From positions 1 through 26,619 of the forward strand of contig JAZUPV010000101.1 of the NCBI GenBank assembly GCA_045605365.1: a DNA stretch of 26,619 nucleotides, written 5' to 3'. Positions 7,406 to 14,514 of the stretch are shown one piece after another. The notes beneath the pieces are model-generated. The model had not been told where the DNA came from, ran no database searches, and saw nothing but the letters and a program-made list of their open reading frames with translations. The translations under genes and the position numbers were made by a program. How positions within the stretch are numbered: position 1 is the first letter of the stretch; each line of letters begins with the position of its first letter. The DNA comes from CAKVLS01 sp045605365 (lineage in GTDB: Bacteria; Bacillota; Clostridia; Christensenellales; UBA1242).

Positions 7406-8983
7406 TTATAATAATTTTAAAAAAACTTCTGCAGTAGCGATAGTATCGTTTATAGCTCTATGCGCTCCGACCAAACTTATACCCAAATATCCACAAACAG
7501 TCTTAAGGTTGTGATGTCTTAAGTTAGACAATTTTGCCCTTGCCATCATAAGCGTATCGTATTTAGGGTTGTCAAAATTATAACCTAGTCTTTTAGCATT
7601 GGCATCGATAAATTTGCAGTCAAATTCTATAGCGTTATGCCCTACAAGAGCCGCACCCCTTGTAAACTTAAAGAAGTCTGGCAGTACCTGATTGATAGTA
7701 TTGGCACTAGCAACCATCTCATTAGTAATATTGTTGATAGCGCTTGCTTCTGCTGGTATTGGTTTTGACGGTTTAACAAAACACCAGAAAGTTTCTTTGA
7801 TTATACCATCAATGATTTTTACGGCGCCTATTTCAATGATTTCATCTTTTTCAAAATCTAGACCTGTTGTTTCTAAGTCAAACACAACAAAACTTTTGCC
7901 TACAGCCTTTGGATTGATTTCTGTTTTTATAGTTTCAAACAAGTTAGATTGAGAGGCACTTTCATAAGGTTGAGGTTTTACAAAGTTGTAGTCTGTAGTT
8001 TCTTTTTTAAACTGTGTATCATAAACAATGTCGTCACTTATCTCGCACAAAGATAGGTCCTTTACTCTAAGGCTATATCTTTCGTTAAATACTTCAACAT
8101 CACCCCTAACAACTACTGTAGAGCCATCACTTAAAAGATTCATTTTATGCAAACTAGCCTTATTTGGGAAGCACACACAATGAATATTAAGTGCCCCGTC
8201 TTGCAAAACAAAATTGAAGTATTGTTTCTCCATAGGTACTTTTTCACCATCAGGACCTTTTACAAGACGTTTTGACTTGTATGTTTTCATAGTAAGAAAC
8301 TTTACCTTACCTGCAAAAACTCTGTTTGTAGCTTCTTTTAAGATGATATGTTCTGGGTCAACGTCAACATCTTCACCGATTAAAGTTTGTTTGTTAACTA
8401 CTTTAAATCTACGATTTAGGTTGTTTACATAAGCTGTTGCTACACTTATCTCTTCTACTCTGCGTTGACGCTCTTTTAAAAACTCGTCATACTCTTTAGA
8501 GTCCAAGTTATATGTATCTATACTTATCAAAAAGCTACCGCAAAAGTTAAGGTTAAGTTTTGAGATAAGGTCGTTTTTGATGTCTTTTTTTTCAAAATAA
8601 TCTGTAACAAAATCATCTAAAACAAAGTTAATCTTTACTTGTTTGTTTTGTTTTGTTACTTGTACAGTTTTTTGGTTAAAGTTATCTTTTATACTGGTGT
8701 GATTAGTCGCAAAATAATTGACAACAAACTTATATATCAAATTTTCATCAAGATAAGCCTTTCTTATTTTTACTTCGATAGGAGAAGTTAACTCAAGATT
8801 TTTTTCAACCAACATTGATATTTTTTGTTTTTGTTCTTCGGTCAAATTTGGCAAATCTTCGTCATAGATAAAGCTAACAATACATTTTGGTTCGTTTTGA
8901 AAATAGACAACTTCGCTTAATTTTAAAAACGAAAATTCATTGTTTGTTTTTGCGTTGATATAATCCATCAATGAGTAATTCAT
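7406..8983 (-). CDS. PolC-derived protein: PolC N-terminal domain + OB fold + DEDDh exonuclease, no PHP or polymerase
   Basis: A 525-residue protein in the place where polC is found in Bacillota (between rseP and rimP). Residues 1 to about 215 resemble the PolC N-terminal domain (NYSLMDYINAKTNNEFSFLK; KERQRRVEEISVATAY). An OB fold spans about 220-325 (FAGKVKFLTMKTYKSKRLV; STVVVRGDVEVFNERYSLRV). After a linker of about 40 residues a complete DnaQ-type exonuclease covers about 362-525: FDLETTGL with Asp369 and Glu371, HNAIEFD with Asp455, HRAINDT with His508 and Asp513. All catalytic residues are present. The frame ends in a clean stop directly after the exonuclease, whereas PolC normally continues to about 1400 residues. 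The PHP half that should precede the exonuclease is also missing, so this is not a plain truncation. It is probably a 3'-5' proofreading or repair exonuclease; its partner is unknown. It stands between the terminator after rseP and the rimP promoter. Confidence 0.85.
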   Translation of the reverse strand: MNYSLMDYINAKTNNEFSFLKLSEVVYFQNEPKCIVSFIYDEDLPNLTEEQKQKISMLVEKNLELTSPIEVKIRKAYLDENLIYKFVVNYFATNHTSIKDNFNQKTVQVTKQNKQVKINFVLDDFVTDYFEKKDIKNDLISKLNLNFCGSFLISIDTYNLDSKEYDEFLKERQRRVEEISVATAYVNNLNRRFKVVNKQTLIGEDVDVDPEHIILKEATNRVFAGKVKFLTMKTYKSKRLVKGPDGEKVPMEKQYFNFVLQDGALNIHCVCFPNKASLHKMNLLSDGSTVVVRGDVEVFNERYSLRVKDLSLCEISDDIVYDTQFKKETTDYNFVKPQPYESASQSNLFETIKTEINPKAVGKSFVVFDLETTGLDFEKDEIIEIGAVKIIDGIIKETFWCFVKPSKPIPAEASAINNITNEMVASANTINQVLPDFFKFTRGAALVGHNAIEFDCKFIDANAKRLGYNFDNPKYDTLMMARAKLSNLRHHNLKTVCGYLGISLVGAHRAINDTIATAEVFLKLL

Positions 8984-9002
8984 AATAACTTTATCCTTTT
9001 AT

Positions 9003-9039
9003 AAAAAATATGGTAAGGCAAAAAAACTTTTGCCCTACC
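9003..9039 (-). terminator. Intrinsic terminator after rseP
   Basis: On the minus strand a 12-bp stem with one G-U pair (GGTAGGGCAAAA / TTTTGCCTTACC, loop GTTT) is followed by ATATTTTTTAT. It begins 2 nt after the rseP stop codon and ends the frr-uppS-cdsA-rseP unit. Confidence 0.85.
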
Positions 9040-9041
9040 AC

Positions 9042-10322
9042 TTACAAAATAAAATGCAACAAATCTACAACTATGACAAAAGCAAATAATACAAGCATAC
9101 CTATAGTGTGTATATAACCTTCGACCTTGCGATTGATAGGTTTTCTAAATATCCATTCTATCGCAACAAAGACCATTCTTGCACCATCAAGTGCGGGCAC
9201 AGGCAACAAGTTAAGTACTGCAAGGTTGGCAGATAACATAGGCAACAACACAAAGAAATTGCTAATGTGCGCCTGACTAACACTAGCCATAGTACTAATA
9301 GTGCCTATAGGACCAGTCAAATTAGTAATCAAGCCTTTGCCTATAATTAAATTAAATACAAAAATTAAAACTTTCCAAGCCCAACCCAAAGTAAATGGCA
9401 CTGCATTTAATAATGCTTCAAAAAAGCCATATCTATAGTATTTTGTACCGATACCAATCATAGCTCTTTCAAGACCGTCATTAGTAACTTTTAGTCTCAA
9501 ATCACCTATAGTAAATACGCCTTTTGTGTCACTTTCATACTTAACGTTAACGTCGTTGGTAGCTTTTAGATAATATATTCCTTCTTCTGCATCGTGTTCT
9601 AGATAATAAACATAGTCAGTATTTTTTAAGTTTTTTGTAGAAGTAGTCAAAGCATACAAAACTCTACCATTAGTATCAGTAATGCTTACTAATTGTTCAT
9701 AATGAATATTTGCTTTAACAACAACTTTTTTGCCATCACGCAAAACATTTACATTAAATGTTTGAGTGTCTTCGTAGCCGACAATCATATGTGTAAAATA
9801 TTTGTCGTAGACAAATGTTGTTTTTTCGTCATTTACACCATATATAATGTCGCCCTCCATAAACCACTCTTGTTGAGTTTGGTATGGATTGTGATCATAG
9901 TTGACTGAAGTTACTTGGATTCTATCTGCATAGCCAAAACAAGTTAAACAAATAACAGAAAATATAACCCCTGACAATAAATTAAAGAAAGCACCCATAA
10001 ACAAAACTATGAGACGTTTCCAAGGTTTTTGATTGTTAAAAGCTTCAGGATTTTCTTTGCCATCTTCGTCTTCACCTTCAAAGGCACAATAACCACCCAA
10101 AGGTATCAAACGTAGAGAAATCTTTTCTCCTGATTTTTTTGTTTTGGACCATAGAGCCTTTCCAAAACCTACTGAAAATTCGTTTATTTTAAACTTAAGT
10201 AATTTGCCTGCAGTGTAGTGTCCAAGCTCGTGAATCATAATCATCACAAGCAAGGCAACAAGGGCAAGCAAAATATATAAGACCGATTCCATAAACGAAC
10301 CAAAACTAAGTAGTAACGACAA
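9042..10322 (-). CDS. rseP: RIP metalloprotease RseP (site-2 protease)
   Basis: A 426-residue intramembrane zinc protease that cleaves membrane-bound anti-sigma factors or peptide remnants. Transmembrane segments are visible at about 12-30, 105-128, 320-345 and 400-424. The zinc site is HELGH at residues 31-35, and the third ligand is in NLLPVPALDG (Asp379). The region between helices 2 and 3 holds a degenerate PDZ-like domain with an extra segment (about 185-270). The start is TTG at 10322: AGGGGGAG lies 5 nt before it, while the first in-frame ATG (residue 11) is too far from any ribosome binding site. It follows cdsA directly; dxr, often between these two, is absent. Confidence 0.93.
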   Translation of the reverse strand: MSLLLSFGSFMESVLYILLALVALLVMIMIHELGHYTAGKLLKFKINEFSVGFGKALWSKTKKSGEKISLRLIPLGGYCAFEGEDEDGKENPEAFNNQKPWKRLIVLFMGAFFNLLSGVIFSVICLTCFGYADRIQVTSVNYDHNPYQTQQEWFMEGDIIYGVNDEKTTFVYDKYFTHMIVGYEDTQTFNVNVLRDGKKVVVKANIHYEQLVSITDTNGRVLYALTTSTKNLKNTDYVYYLEHDAEEGIYYLKATNDVNVKYESDTKGVFTIGDLRLKVTNDGLERAMIGIGTKYYRYGFFEALLNAVPFTLGWAWKVLIFVFNLIIGKGLITNLTGPIGTISTMASVSQAHISNFFVLLPMLSANLAVLNLLPVPALDGARMVFVAIEWIFRKPINRKVEGYIHTIGMLVLFAFVIVVDLLHFIL

Positions 10323-10338
10323 AATTACTCCCCCTAAA

Positions 10339-11277
10339 TTATGCTAAAACTAGCATCATACAAATAAATACAAATAAAGTGTTAAAGCATATAGCGTCGA
10401 CTCTATCTAACACACCGCCATGACCTGGCAAAATATTAGAAGTATCTTTTACGTTAGCTTTGCGTTTTAGGTATGATTCAAATATATCTCCAAGTTGAGA
10501 TACCATAGAACCAAAGAAACCTATAATAAGATATTTCCACCACAATTTCATACCAAGTGCAGGATAAATTGCAGCAAAAATAATATATACAACAACAGCA
10601 CCAATCATACCACCAATTAGACCAAAAGCGGCACCAGAAATGGTTTTATTTGGGCTAATTTTTGGGCATAATTTTGGTCCACGTATCATTGAGCCAAAAA
10701 TATATGCTAAAGTATCTGACATAGAAGCAATAGCAAATACCAACAAAATACCCATAAGTCCAAGGTTAACACTGTTAAGTGAAGCATTGATACCTCTAAA
10801 ACCAATATGTCCAAAATGGTTGATTAAATACATAAATGCAAATAATAATGATGGATATACCATTGCAAATAATGTGTTAGTAGATTTGAACAAAGCAAAT
10901 CTATTAAGTGTCATACCTGTAGATACTTTAAAAGTATCAGTGTTTAAATCATTGCGATAAACAGTAATTGCAAGTAAATAATCTACTGCAAATAATATCA
11001 ACATTAATACAATATCAGTAATAAACAAATATATCGCAGTAAAACCAAGTGTTACAAACAAAATATTAACTATGCATAGTGCTACTGCATAACCAATAGC
11101 GATATTTTTGTTATTTGGTCTGCCCATTTTTATTAACAAATTGCTAAATTCGATAGTGCATAAAACACTAACTAAACCTACAAAAATGTCAAATAATTGT
11201 GCCAATACTGTTTGAAGCAACAAAAATGCAGCCACCATCAAAACAAGCATTGAGCCTGTTATTAGTCTTTGTTTCAT
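10339..11277 (-). CDS. cdsA: Phosphatidate cytidylyltransferase CdsA
   Basis: A 312-residue multi-spanning membrane enzyme that makes CDP-diacylglycerol from phosphatidate and CTP, the branch point of phospholipid synthesis. About eight hydrophobic segments can be seen. The C-terminal part contains the CDS family signature: SYLKRKANVKD followed by NILPGHGGVLDRVDA (around residues 270-297), with the acidic and His residues that bind metal and substrate. SDTLAYIFG near residue 187 is also typical. AGGGGAG precedes the ATG. It lies 17 nt after uppS, as in many bacteria. Confidence 0.96.
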   Translation of the reverse strand: MKQRLITGSMLVLMVAAFLLLQTVLAQLFDIFVGLVSVLCTIEFSNLLIKMGRPNNKNIAIGYAVALCIVNILFVTLGFTAIYLFITDIVLMLILFAVDYLLAITVYRNDLNTDTFKVSTGMTLNRFALFKSTNTLFAMVYPSLLFAFMYLINHFGHIGFRGINASLNSVNLGLMGILLVFAIASMSDTLAYIFGSMIRGPKLCPKISPNKTISGAAFGLIGGMIGAVVVYIIFAAIYPALGMKLWWKYLIIGFFGSMVSQLGDIFESYLKRKANVKDTSNILPGHGGVLDRVDAICFNTLFVFICMMLVLA

Positions 11278-11294
11278 TAGTACAAAACTCCCCT

Positions 11295-12008
11295 TTAAAT
11301 TTTGCCAAAACGACGTTCGCGTTTTTGGTATTCGATAATTGCTTTTTCTAGTTGTTTTTCTTTAAAATCAGGCCAACGTGTCTTTGGGAAGTATAGTTCA
11401 GAATAAGCCCCTTGATAAAGCATAAAATTGCTTAGTCTATACTCGCCACTAGTCCTAATAATTAAGTCTGGGTCAACTATGCCTTGTGTTTGAAGATATC
11501 TTCTAAAAATCTCATCATCTACTTGCTTTATACCATCTTTGATAATTTGGTTAATAGCCATAATTATCTCCGCCCTAGAGCCATAGTTTAGACATACATT
11601 AACAGATAACCCATCACAGTCTTTTGTTTGTTCTTGTGCTTCGATAATATGTTTTTGTAGAGATTTTTTTAGTTTTGTTATATCTCCAATAATTCTAATT
11701 TTTATATTGTTTTCTACAAACTTAGCTTTGTTATCTTTAAGATAATCTTCTACAAGTTTGAAGATATAATCAACCTCGTCTTTTGGCCTATCCCAGTTTT
11801 CTGTAGAAAAGGCAAAAAATGAAATAACTTTTATTCCTAATTTATAAGAATGTTTTATAACTTTTTCTAAAGAAACAACTCCGTTTTTATGACCAACAGT
11901 GCGTACAAAGCCACGTTTTTTAGCCCATCTACCATTGCCGTCCATAATAAACGCAATATGCTGGGGTAATCTTTGGTAGTCGATTTTATTCTTTTTAAAA
12001 ATACCCAC
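11295..12008 (-). CDS. uppS: Isoprenyl (undecaprenyl) diphosphate synthase UppS
   Basis: A 237-residue cis-prenyltransferase that builds the C55 lipid carrier used for peptidoglycan. IAFIMDGNGRWAKKRG begins at residue 18, with Asp23 as the catalytic metal-binding residue. VISFFAFSTENWDRPKDEV and the C-terminal IIRTSGEYRLSNFMLYQGAY are conserved; a Tyr replaces the more usual Gln in RTSGEQ. The start is GTG at 12008, with GGAGG 4 nt upstream; no in-frame ATG precedes the catalytic motif. It follows frr by 17 nt. Confidence 0.96.
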   Translation of the reverse strand: MGIFKKNKIDYQRLPQHIAFIMDGNGRWAKKRGFVRTVGHKNGVVSLEKVIKHSYKLGIKVISFFAFSTENWDRPKDEVDYIFKLVEDYLKDNKAKFVENNIKIRIIGDITKLKKSLQKHIIEAQEQTKDCDGLSVNVCLNYGSRAEIIMAINQIIKDGIKQVDDEIFRRYLQTQGIVDPDLIIRTSGEYRLSNFMLYQGAYSELYFPKTRWPDFKEKQLEKAIIEYQKRERRFGKI

Positions 12009-12025
12009 AATTCCTCCAAAAAAAA

Positions 12026-12595
12026 CTATATCTCTAAAATTTCTTTTTCTTTGTTGGCACAGATATCGTCTGCCATAGCGTTATATTTGTCGATAAGTTT
12101 TTGAACTTCTGTTTCAGCAGATTTCTTTTCGTCTTCACTCATAAGTTTGTCTTTTTCTGCCTTTTTGAAGATTTCTAAAACGTCACGACGTTCGTTTCTA
12201 AGACCGATTTTGATATCTTCGCAAACTTTCTTAACTTGTTTAACAATTTCTTTACGTCTTTCTTCAGTAAGCATAGGGAAAACAAGTCTAATTACCCTAC
12301 CGTCATCACTTGGGTTAACACCTAGGTCACTAGCTTGGATAGCTTTGTTGATTTCTTTAACCATATTGATATCCCAAGGAGAGATAAGTATCATACGTGC
12401 TTCTGGCACACTGATATTAGCCATTTGGTTAATAGGTGTTTGAGAACCGTAATAATCTACAGTAATTTTATCAAGCATACGAGCATTGGCTCTGCCTGCA
12501 CGAATAATTGAATATTCGTATTTTAATCTATCAATTTTTTGTTCTAAATTGCCTTCGTATTCTAGCATAATTTCATCATAATTTTCTAGTTGCAT
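12026..12595 (-). CDS. frr: Ribosome recycling factor
   Basis: A 189-residue factor that, with EF-G, splits post-termination ribosomes. The three-helix bundle plus small domain is recognisable by YSIIRAGRANARMLDKITVD, ISVPEARMILISPWD, and NPSDDGRVIRLVFPMLTEERR. The start is taken as ATG at 12595, because AAGGTGG lies 8 nt upstream and the family is about 185 residues long; a longer frame from TTG at 12658 would overlap the promoter. It is the first gene of the frr-uppS-cdsA-rseP unit. pyrH, which normally precedes frr, is missing here. Confidence 0.96.
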   Translation of the reverse strand: MQLENYDEIMLEYEGNLEQKIDRLKYEYSIIRAGRANARMLDKITVDYYGSQTPINQMANISVPEARMILISPWDINMVKEINKAIQASDLGVNPSDDGRVIRLVFPMLTEERRKEIVKQVKKVCEDIKIGLRNERRDVLEIFKKAEKDKLMSEDEKKSAETEVQKLIDKYNAMADDICANKEKEILEI

Positions 12596-12629
12596 TATAT
12601 ACCACCTTAATATTTTAATATACAGTATA

Positions 12630-12658
12630 ATCATACTAGATATGCTTAATTTTTGCAA
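12630..12658 (-). promoter_or_regulatory. Sigma-A-type promoter for frr-uppS-cdsA-rseP
   Basis: On the minus strand TTGCAA (12658-12653), a 17-nt spacer and TATGAT (12635-12630). Transcription would start near 12623, about 28 nt before the frr ATG. The -35 box falls within a 13-bp tandem repeat. Confidence 0.6.
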
Positions 12659-12672
12659 ATAATTTTTGCAAA
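12647..12672. repeat. Perfect 13-bp tandem direct repeat over the frr -35 region
   Basis: TAATTTTTGCAAA occurs twice head to tail (12647-12659 and 12660-12672) on the plus strand. A 12-bp match (TAATTTTTGCAA, 14313-14324) lies just downstream of the rpsB promoter. It may be a regulator binding site or only AT-rich chance similarity. Confidence 0.55.
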
Positions 12673-12710
12673 ATACGCAAAATAAAGTATATAAATTATA
12701 TTAATTATAT

Positions 12711-12750
12711 AAAAAGACAAAAAAAGAACACCCGACTTGCGAGTGTTCTT
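12711..12750 (-). terminator. Intrinsic terminator after tsf
   Basis: On the minus strand an 11-bp stem with one G-U pair (AAGAACACTCG / CGGGTGTTCTT, loop CAAGT) is followed by an uninterrupted T run and a second T-rich stretch (TTTTTGTCTTTTT). It closes the rpsB-tsf operon. Confidence 0.88.
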
Positions 12751-12766
12751 AACAAATACTTATAAA

Positions 12767-13417
12767 TTAAGCGTTTGTAGTTTGTTTCATAACTTCTTCA
12801 GCAAAGTTATCTTCTCTCTTTTGAAGACCTTCGCCCATTTCGTAACGAACAAATCTACGGATAGTGATTTTTTCACCAATTTTCAAAGTAGCTTCTGTGA
12901 TAAGGTCAGTGATAGTTTTTGATGGGTCTTTAACAAAAGCTTGTTCCATTAAGCATACATCTTGGTAATACTTTTTGATTCTACCTTGAACCATTTTTTC
13001 TACAACAGCAGCAGGTTTGCCTTCGTTAAGAGCTTGAGCTGTTAAGATTTCTTTTTCTTTTTCTAGGTTTTCTGCAGGAACTTCTTCAATTCTTACAAAT
13101 TCTGGTTTTGCAGCAGCAATTTGCATAGCGATGTCTTTAACCAATAGTTGGAAAGCTTCGCCTTTAGCAACGAAGTCAGTTTCGCAGTTAACTTCTACTA
13201 GAACACCAATTTTACCACCAAGGTGAATGTATGAAGAAACAATACCTTCAGCAGCAATTCTTGATGCTTTTTTTGCAGCAGCAGCTATACCTTTTTCTCT
13301 AAGGTAAGTGATTGCTTTATCCATATCGCCATTGCACTCTTTAAGAGCTTTTTGGCAGTCTAGCATACCAGCACCAGTGCTTGCACGCAAATCTTTAATA
13401 TCTTGTGCACTAAACAT
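12767..13417 (-). CDS. tsf: Translation elongation factor Ts
   Basis: A 216-residue guanine-nucleotide exchange factor for EF-Tu. The N-terminal UBA-like domain (DIKDLRASTGAGMLDCQKAL) and the EF-Tu contact motif TDFVAK at residues 80-85 are intact. The C-terminus (ITIRRFVRYEMGEGL) is conserved. It is shorter than the roughly 290-residue Bacillus protein, lacking part of the core repeat, like the compact form of Thermus. The start is ATG at 13417 because AGGGGAG lies 8 nt upstream; a TTG 24 nt earlier has no better support. It lies 26 nt after rpsB and is followed by a terminator. Confidence 0.96.
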   Translation of the reverse strand: MFSAQDIKDLRASTGAGMLDCQKALKECNGDMDKAITYLREKGIAAAAKKASRIAAEGIVSSYIHLGGKIGVLVEVNCETDFVAKGEAFQLLVKDIAMQIAAAKPEFVRIEEVPAENLEKEKEILTAQALNEGKPAAVVEKMVQGRIKKYYQDVCLMEQAFVKDPSKTITDLITEATLKIGEKITIRRFVRYEMGEGLQKREDNFAEEVMKQTTNA

Positions 13418-13443
13418 AATTTTATCTCCCCTAATAATCAAAA

Positions 13444-14211
13444 TTATTCATTAACATTTTCAACAGTTTCGATTGCTTGAGCTAAGTCAACTTTTTCTTC
13501 TTCGTTAGCATCAACGTCTCTTACTTGAACGCCTTCTTTAGCTTCGATAACAGCGTCAGCCATAGCACTTACGATAAGTTTAACTGAACGGATAGCGTCA
13601 TCGTTGGCAGGAATAACGTAATCAACATCGTCTGGATCGCAGTTAGTATCAACAATACCTACGATTGGGATATTTAAGCTACGAGCTTCTTTAACAGCGA
13701 TGTGTTCTTTCTTAGGGTCTACAACAAACATAACGCCTGGTAGGTCGTTCATGTCTTTGATACCGCCAAGAACTTTTTCAAGTTTTTCTCTTTCTGCTCT
13801 TAGTTTGATAACTTCTTTCTTAGGTAGAAGTTCAAACTCACCAACTTTTTCCATTTGGTTAAGTTTGTTTAATCTCTCGATACGAGAACGGATGGTTTTG
13901 AAGTTAGTCAAAGTACCACCTAACCAACGATTGTTCATATAGAACATACCGCATCTTTGAGCATCTTGCTCAACTGCCTCTTGGGCTTGTTTTTTAGTTC
14001 CTACAAAAAGAACTGTTTTGCCGGCTGCTACCATATCTCTGATAAAGAAGTAAGCCTTATCTGCTTGTGCAGATGTGTCTTCTAGGTTGATGATGTGAAT
14101 ATCGTTACGTACAGTAAAGATATATTTTTTCATTTTTGGGTTCCATTTTTTAGATTGATGACCAAAATGAACACCTGCTTCTAGAAGTTGTTTCATAGAA
14201 ATTACAGACAT
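13444..14211 (-). CDS. rpsB: 30S ribosomal protein S2
   Basis: A 255-residue small-subunit protein. MSVISMKQLLEAGVHFGHQ, WNPKMKKYIFTVRNDIHIINL, NNRWLGGTLTNFKTIRSRI and the DTNCDPDDVDYVIPANDDAIRS segment match S2 throughout. A short acidic tail follows the conserved core. The start is ATG at 14211, with AAGGAGG 10 nt upstream; an upstream in-frame GTG at 14259 would translate part of the structured leader and is rejected. It is the first gene of the rpsB-tsf operon. Confidence 0.97.
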   Translation of the reverse strand: MSVISMKQLLEAGVHFGHQSKKWNPKMKKYIFTVRNDIHIINLEDTSAQADKAYFFIRDMVAAGKTVLFVGTKKQAQEAVEQDAQRCGMFYMNNRWLGGTLTNFKTIRSRIERLNKLNQMEKVGEFELLPKKEVIKLRAEREKLEKVLGGIKDMNDLPGVMFVVDPKKEHIAVKEARSLNIPIVGIVDTNCDPDDVDYVIPANDDAIRSVKLIVSAMADAVIEAKEGVQVRDVDANEEEKVDLAQAIETVENVNE

Positions 14212-14325
14212 TTTTATTTTTCCTCCTTGTTTAGTCCTCCCAGTTATACTATAAACCACCTTAAAACTAAACTGTGTTTAGCCAACAAGTAGGTAGCCAA
14301 ATAACTGGTGTGTAATTTTTGCAAC
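14212..14325 (-). promoter_or_regulatory. Structured 5' leader of rpsB-tsf mRNA
   Basis: About 110 nt of leader contain nested helices on the minus strand: CCAGTTAT (14308-14301) with ATAACTGG (14247-14240); CTACC (14296-14292) with GGTGG (14260-14256); and a hairpin CTAAAC-ACA-GTTTAG (14281-14267). A second copy of CTAAAC (14234-14229) touches the Shine-Dalgarno AAGGAGG (14228-14222) and could pair with the same GTTTAG. Autoregulatory leaders are known for rpsB in other bacteria, so S2 feedback is possible here, but no match to a known family could be tested. Confidence 0.55.
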
Positions 14326-14331
14326 GTTGTT

Positions 14332-14360
14332 ATAATACCACAACTATATACAAAAATCAA
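14332..14360 (-). promoter_or_regulatory. Sigma-A-type promoter for rpsB-tsf
   Basis: On the minus strand TTGATT (14360-14355), a 17-nt spacer and TATTAT (14337-14332). The region upstream (14361-14452) has no gene and consists of A/T tracts, as expected for an UP element of a strong ribosomal promoter. Confidence 0.65.
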
Positions 14361-14452
14361 GTGATATTTTAAATATTTTTTACAAAATTTTATAAAGTTT
14401 TTTATAACAAAATATTAGCCATTTTTAGGGCAAAATCTAGTATTTTTACAAC

Positions 14453-14481
14453 AAAAAAATAGAGAGAAAATCTCTCTATTT
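14453..14481 (-). terminator. Intrinsic terminator after the CYTH-like gene
   Basis: A perfect 11-bp stem (AAATAGAGAGA / TCTCTCTATTT, 3-nt loop) is followed on the minus strand by seven T. It starts 33 nt after the CYTH-like stop codon. Confidence 0.88.
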
Positions 14482-14514
14482 GTTTGTATTATAACCAAGT
14501 TTTCTAGCTACTAA

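Noticed and set aside
12596..12658. A longer frr frame beginning with TTG at 12658
   Set aside because: The extension overlaps the promoter, has no ribosome binding site, and makes the protein longer than the family; ATG at 12595 has AAGGTGG in the right place.
13418..13441. An eight-codon extension of tsf from TTG
   Set aside because: It includes the AGGGGAG ribosome binding site of the ATG at 13417, which gives the standard EF-Ts start.
14212..14259. An N-terminal extension of rpsB from GTG at 14259
   Set aside because: It would translate the leader helices and the Shine-Dalgarno; S2 proteins start at MSVISMKQLL-like sequences.
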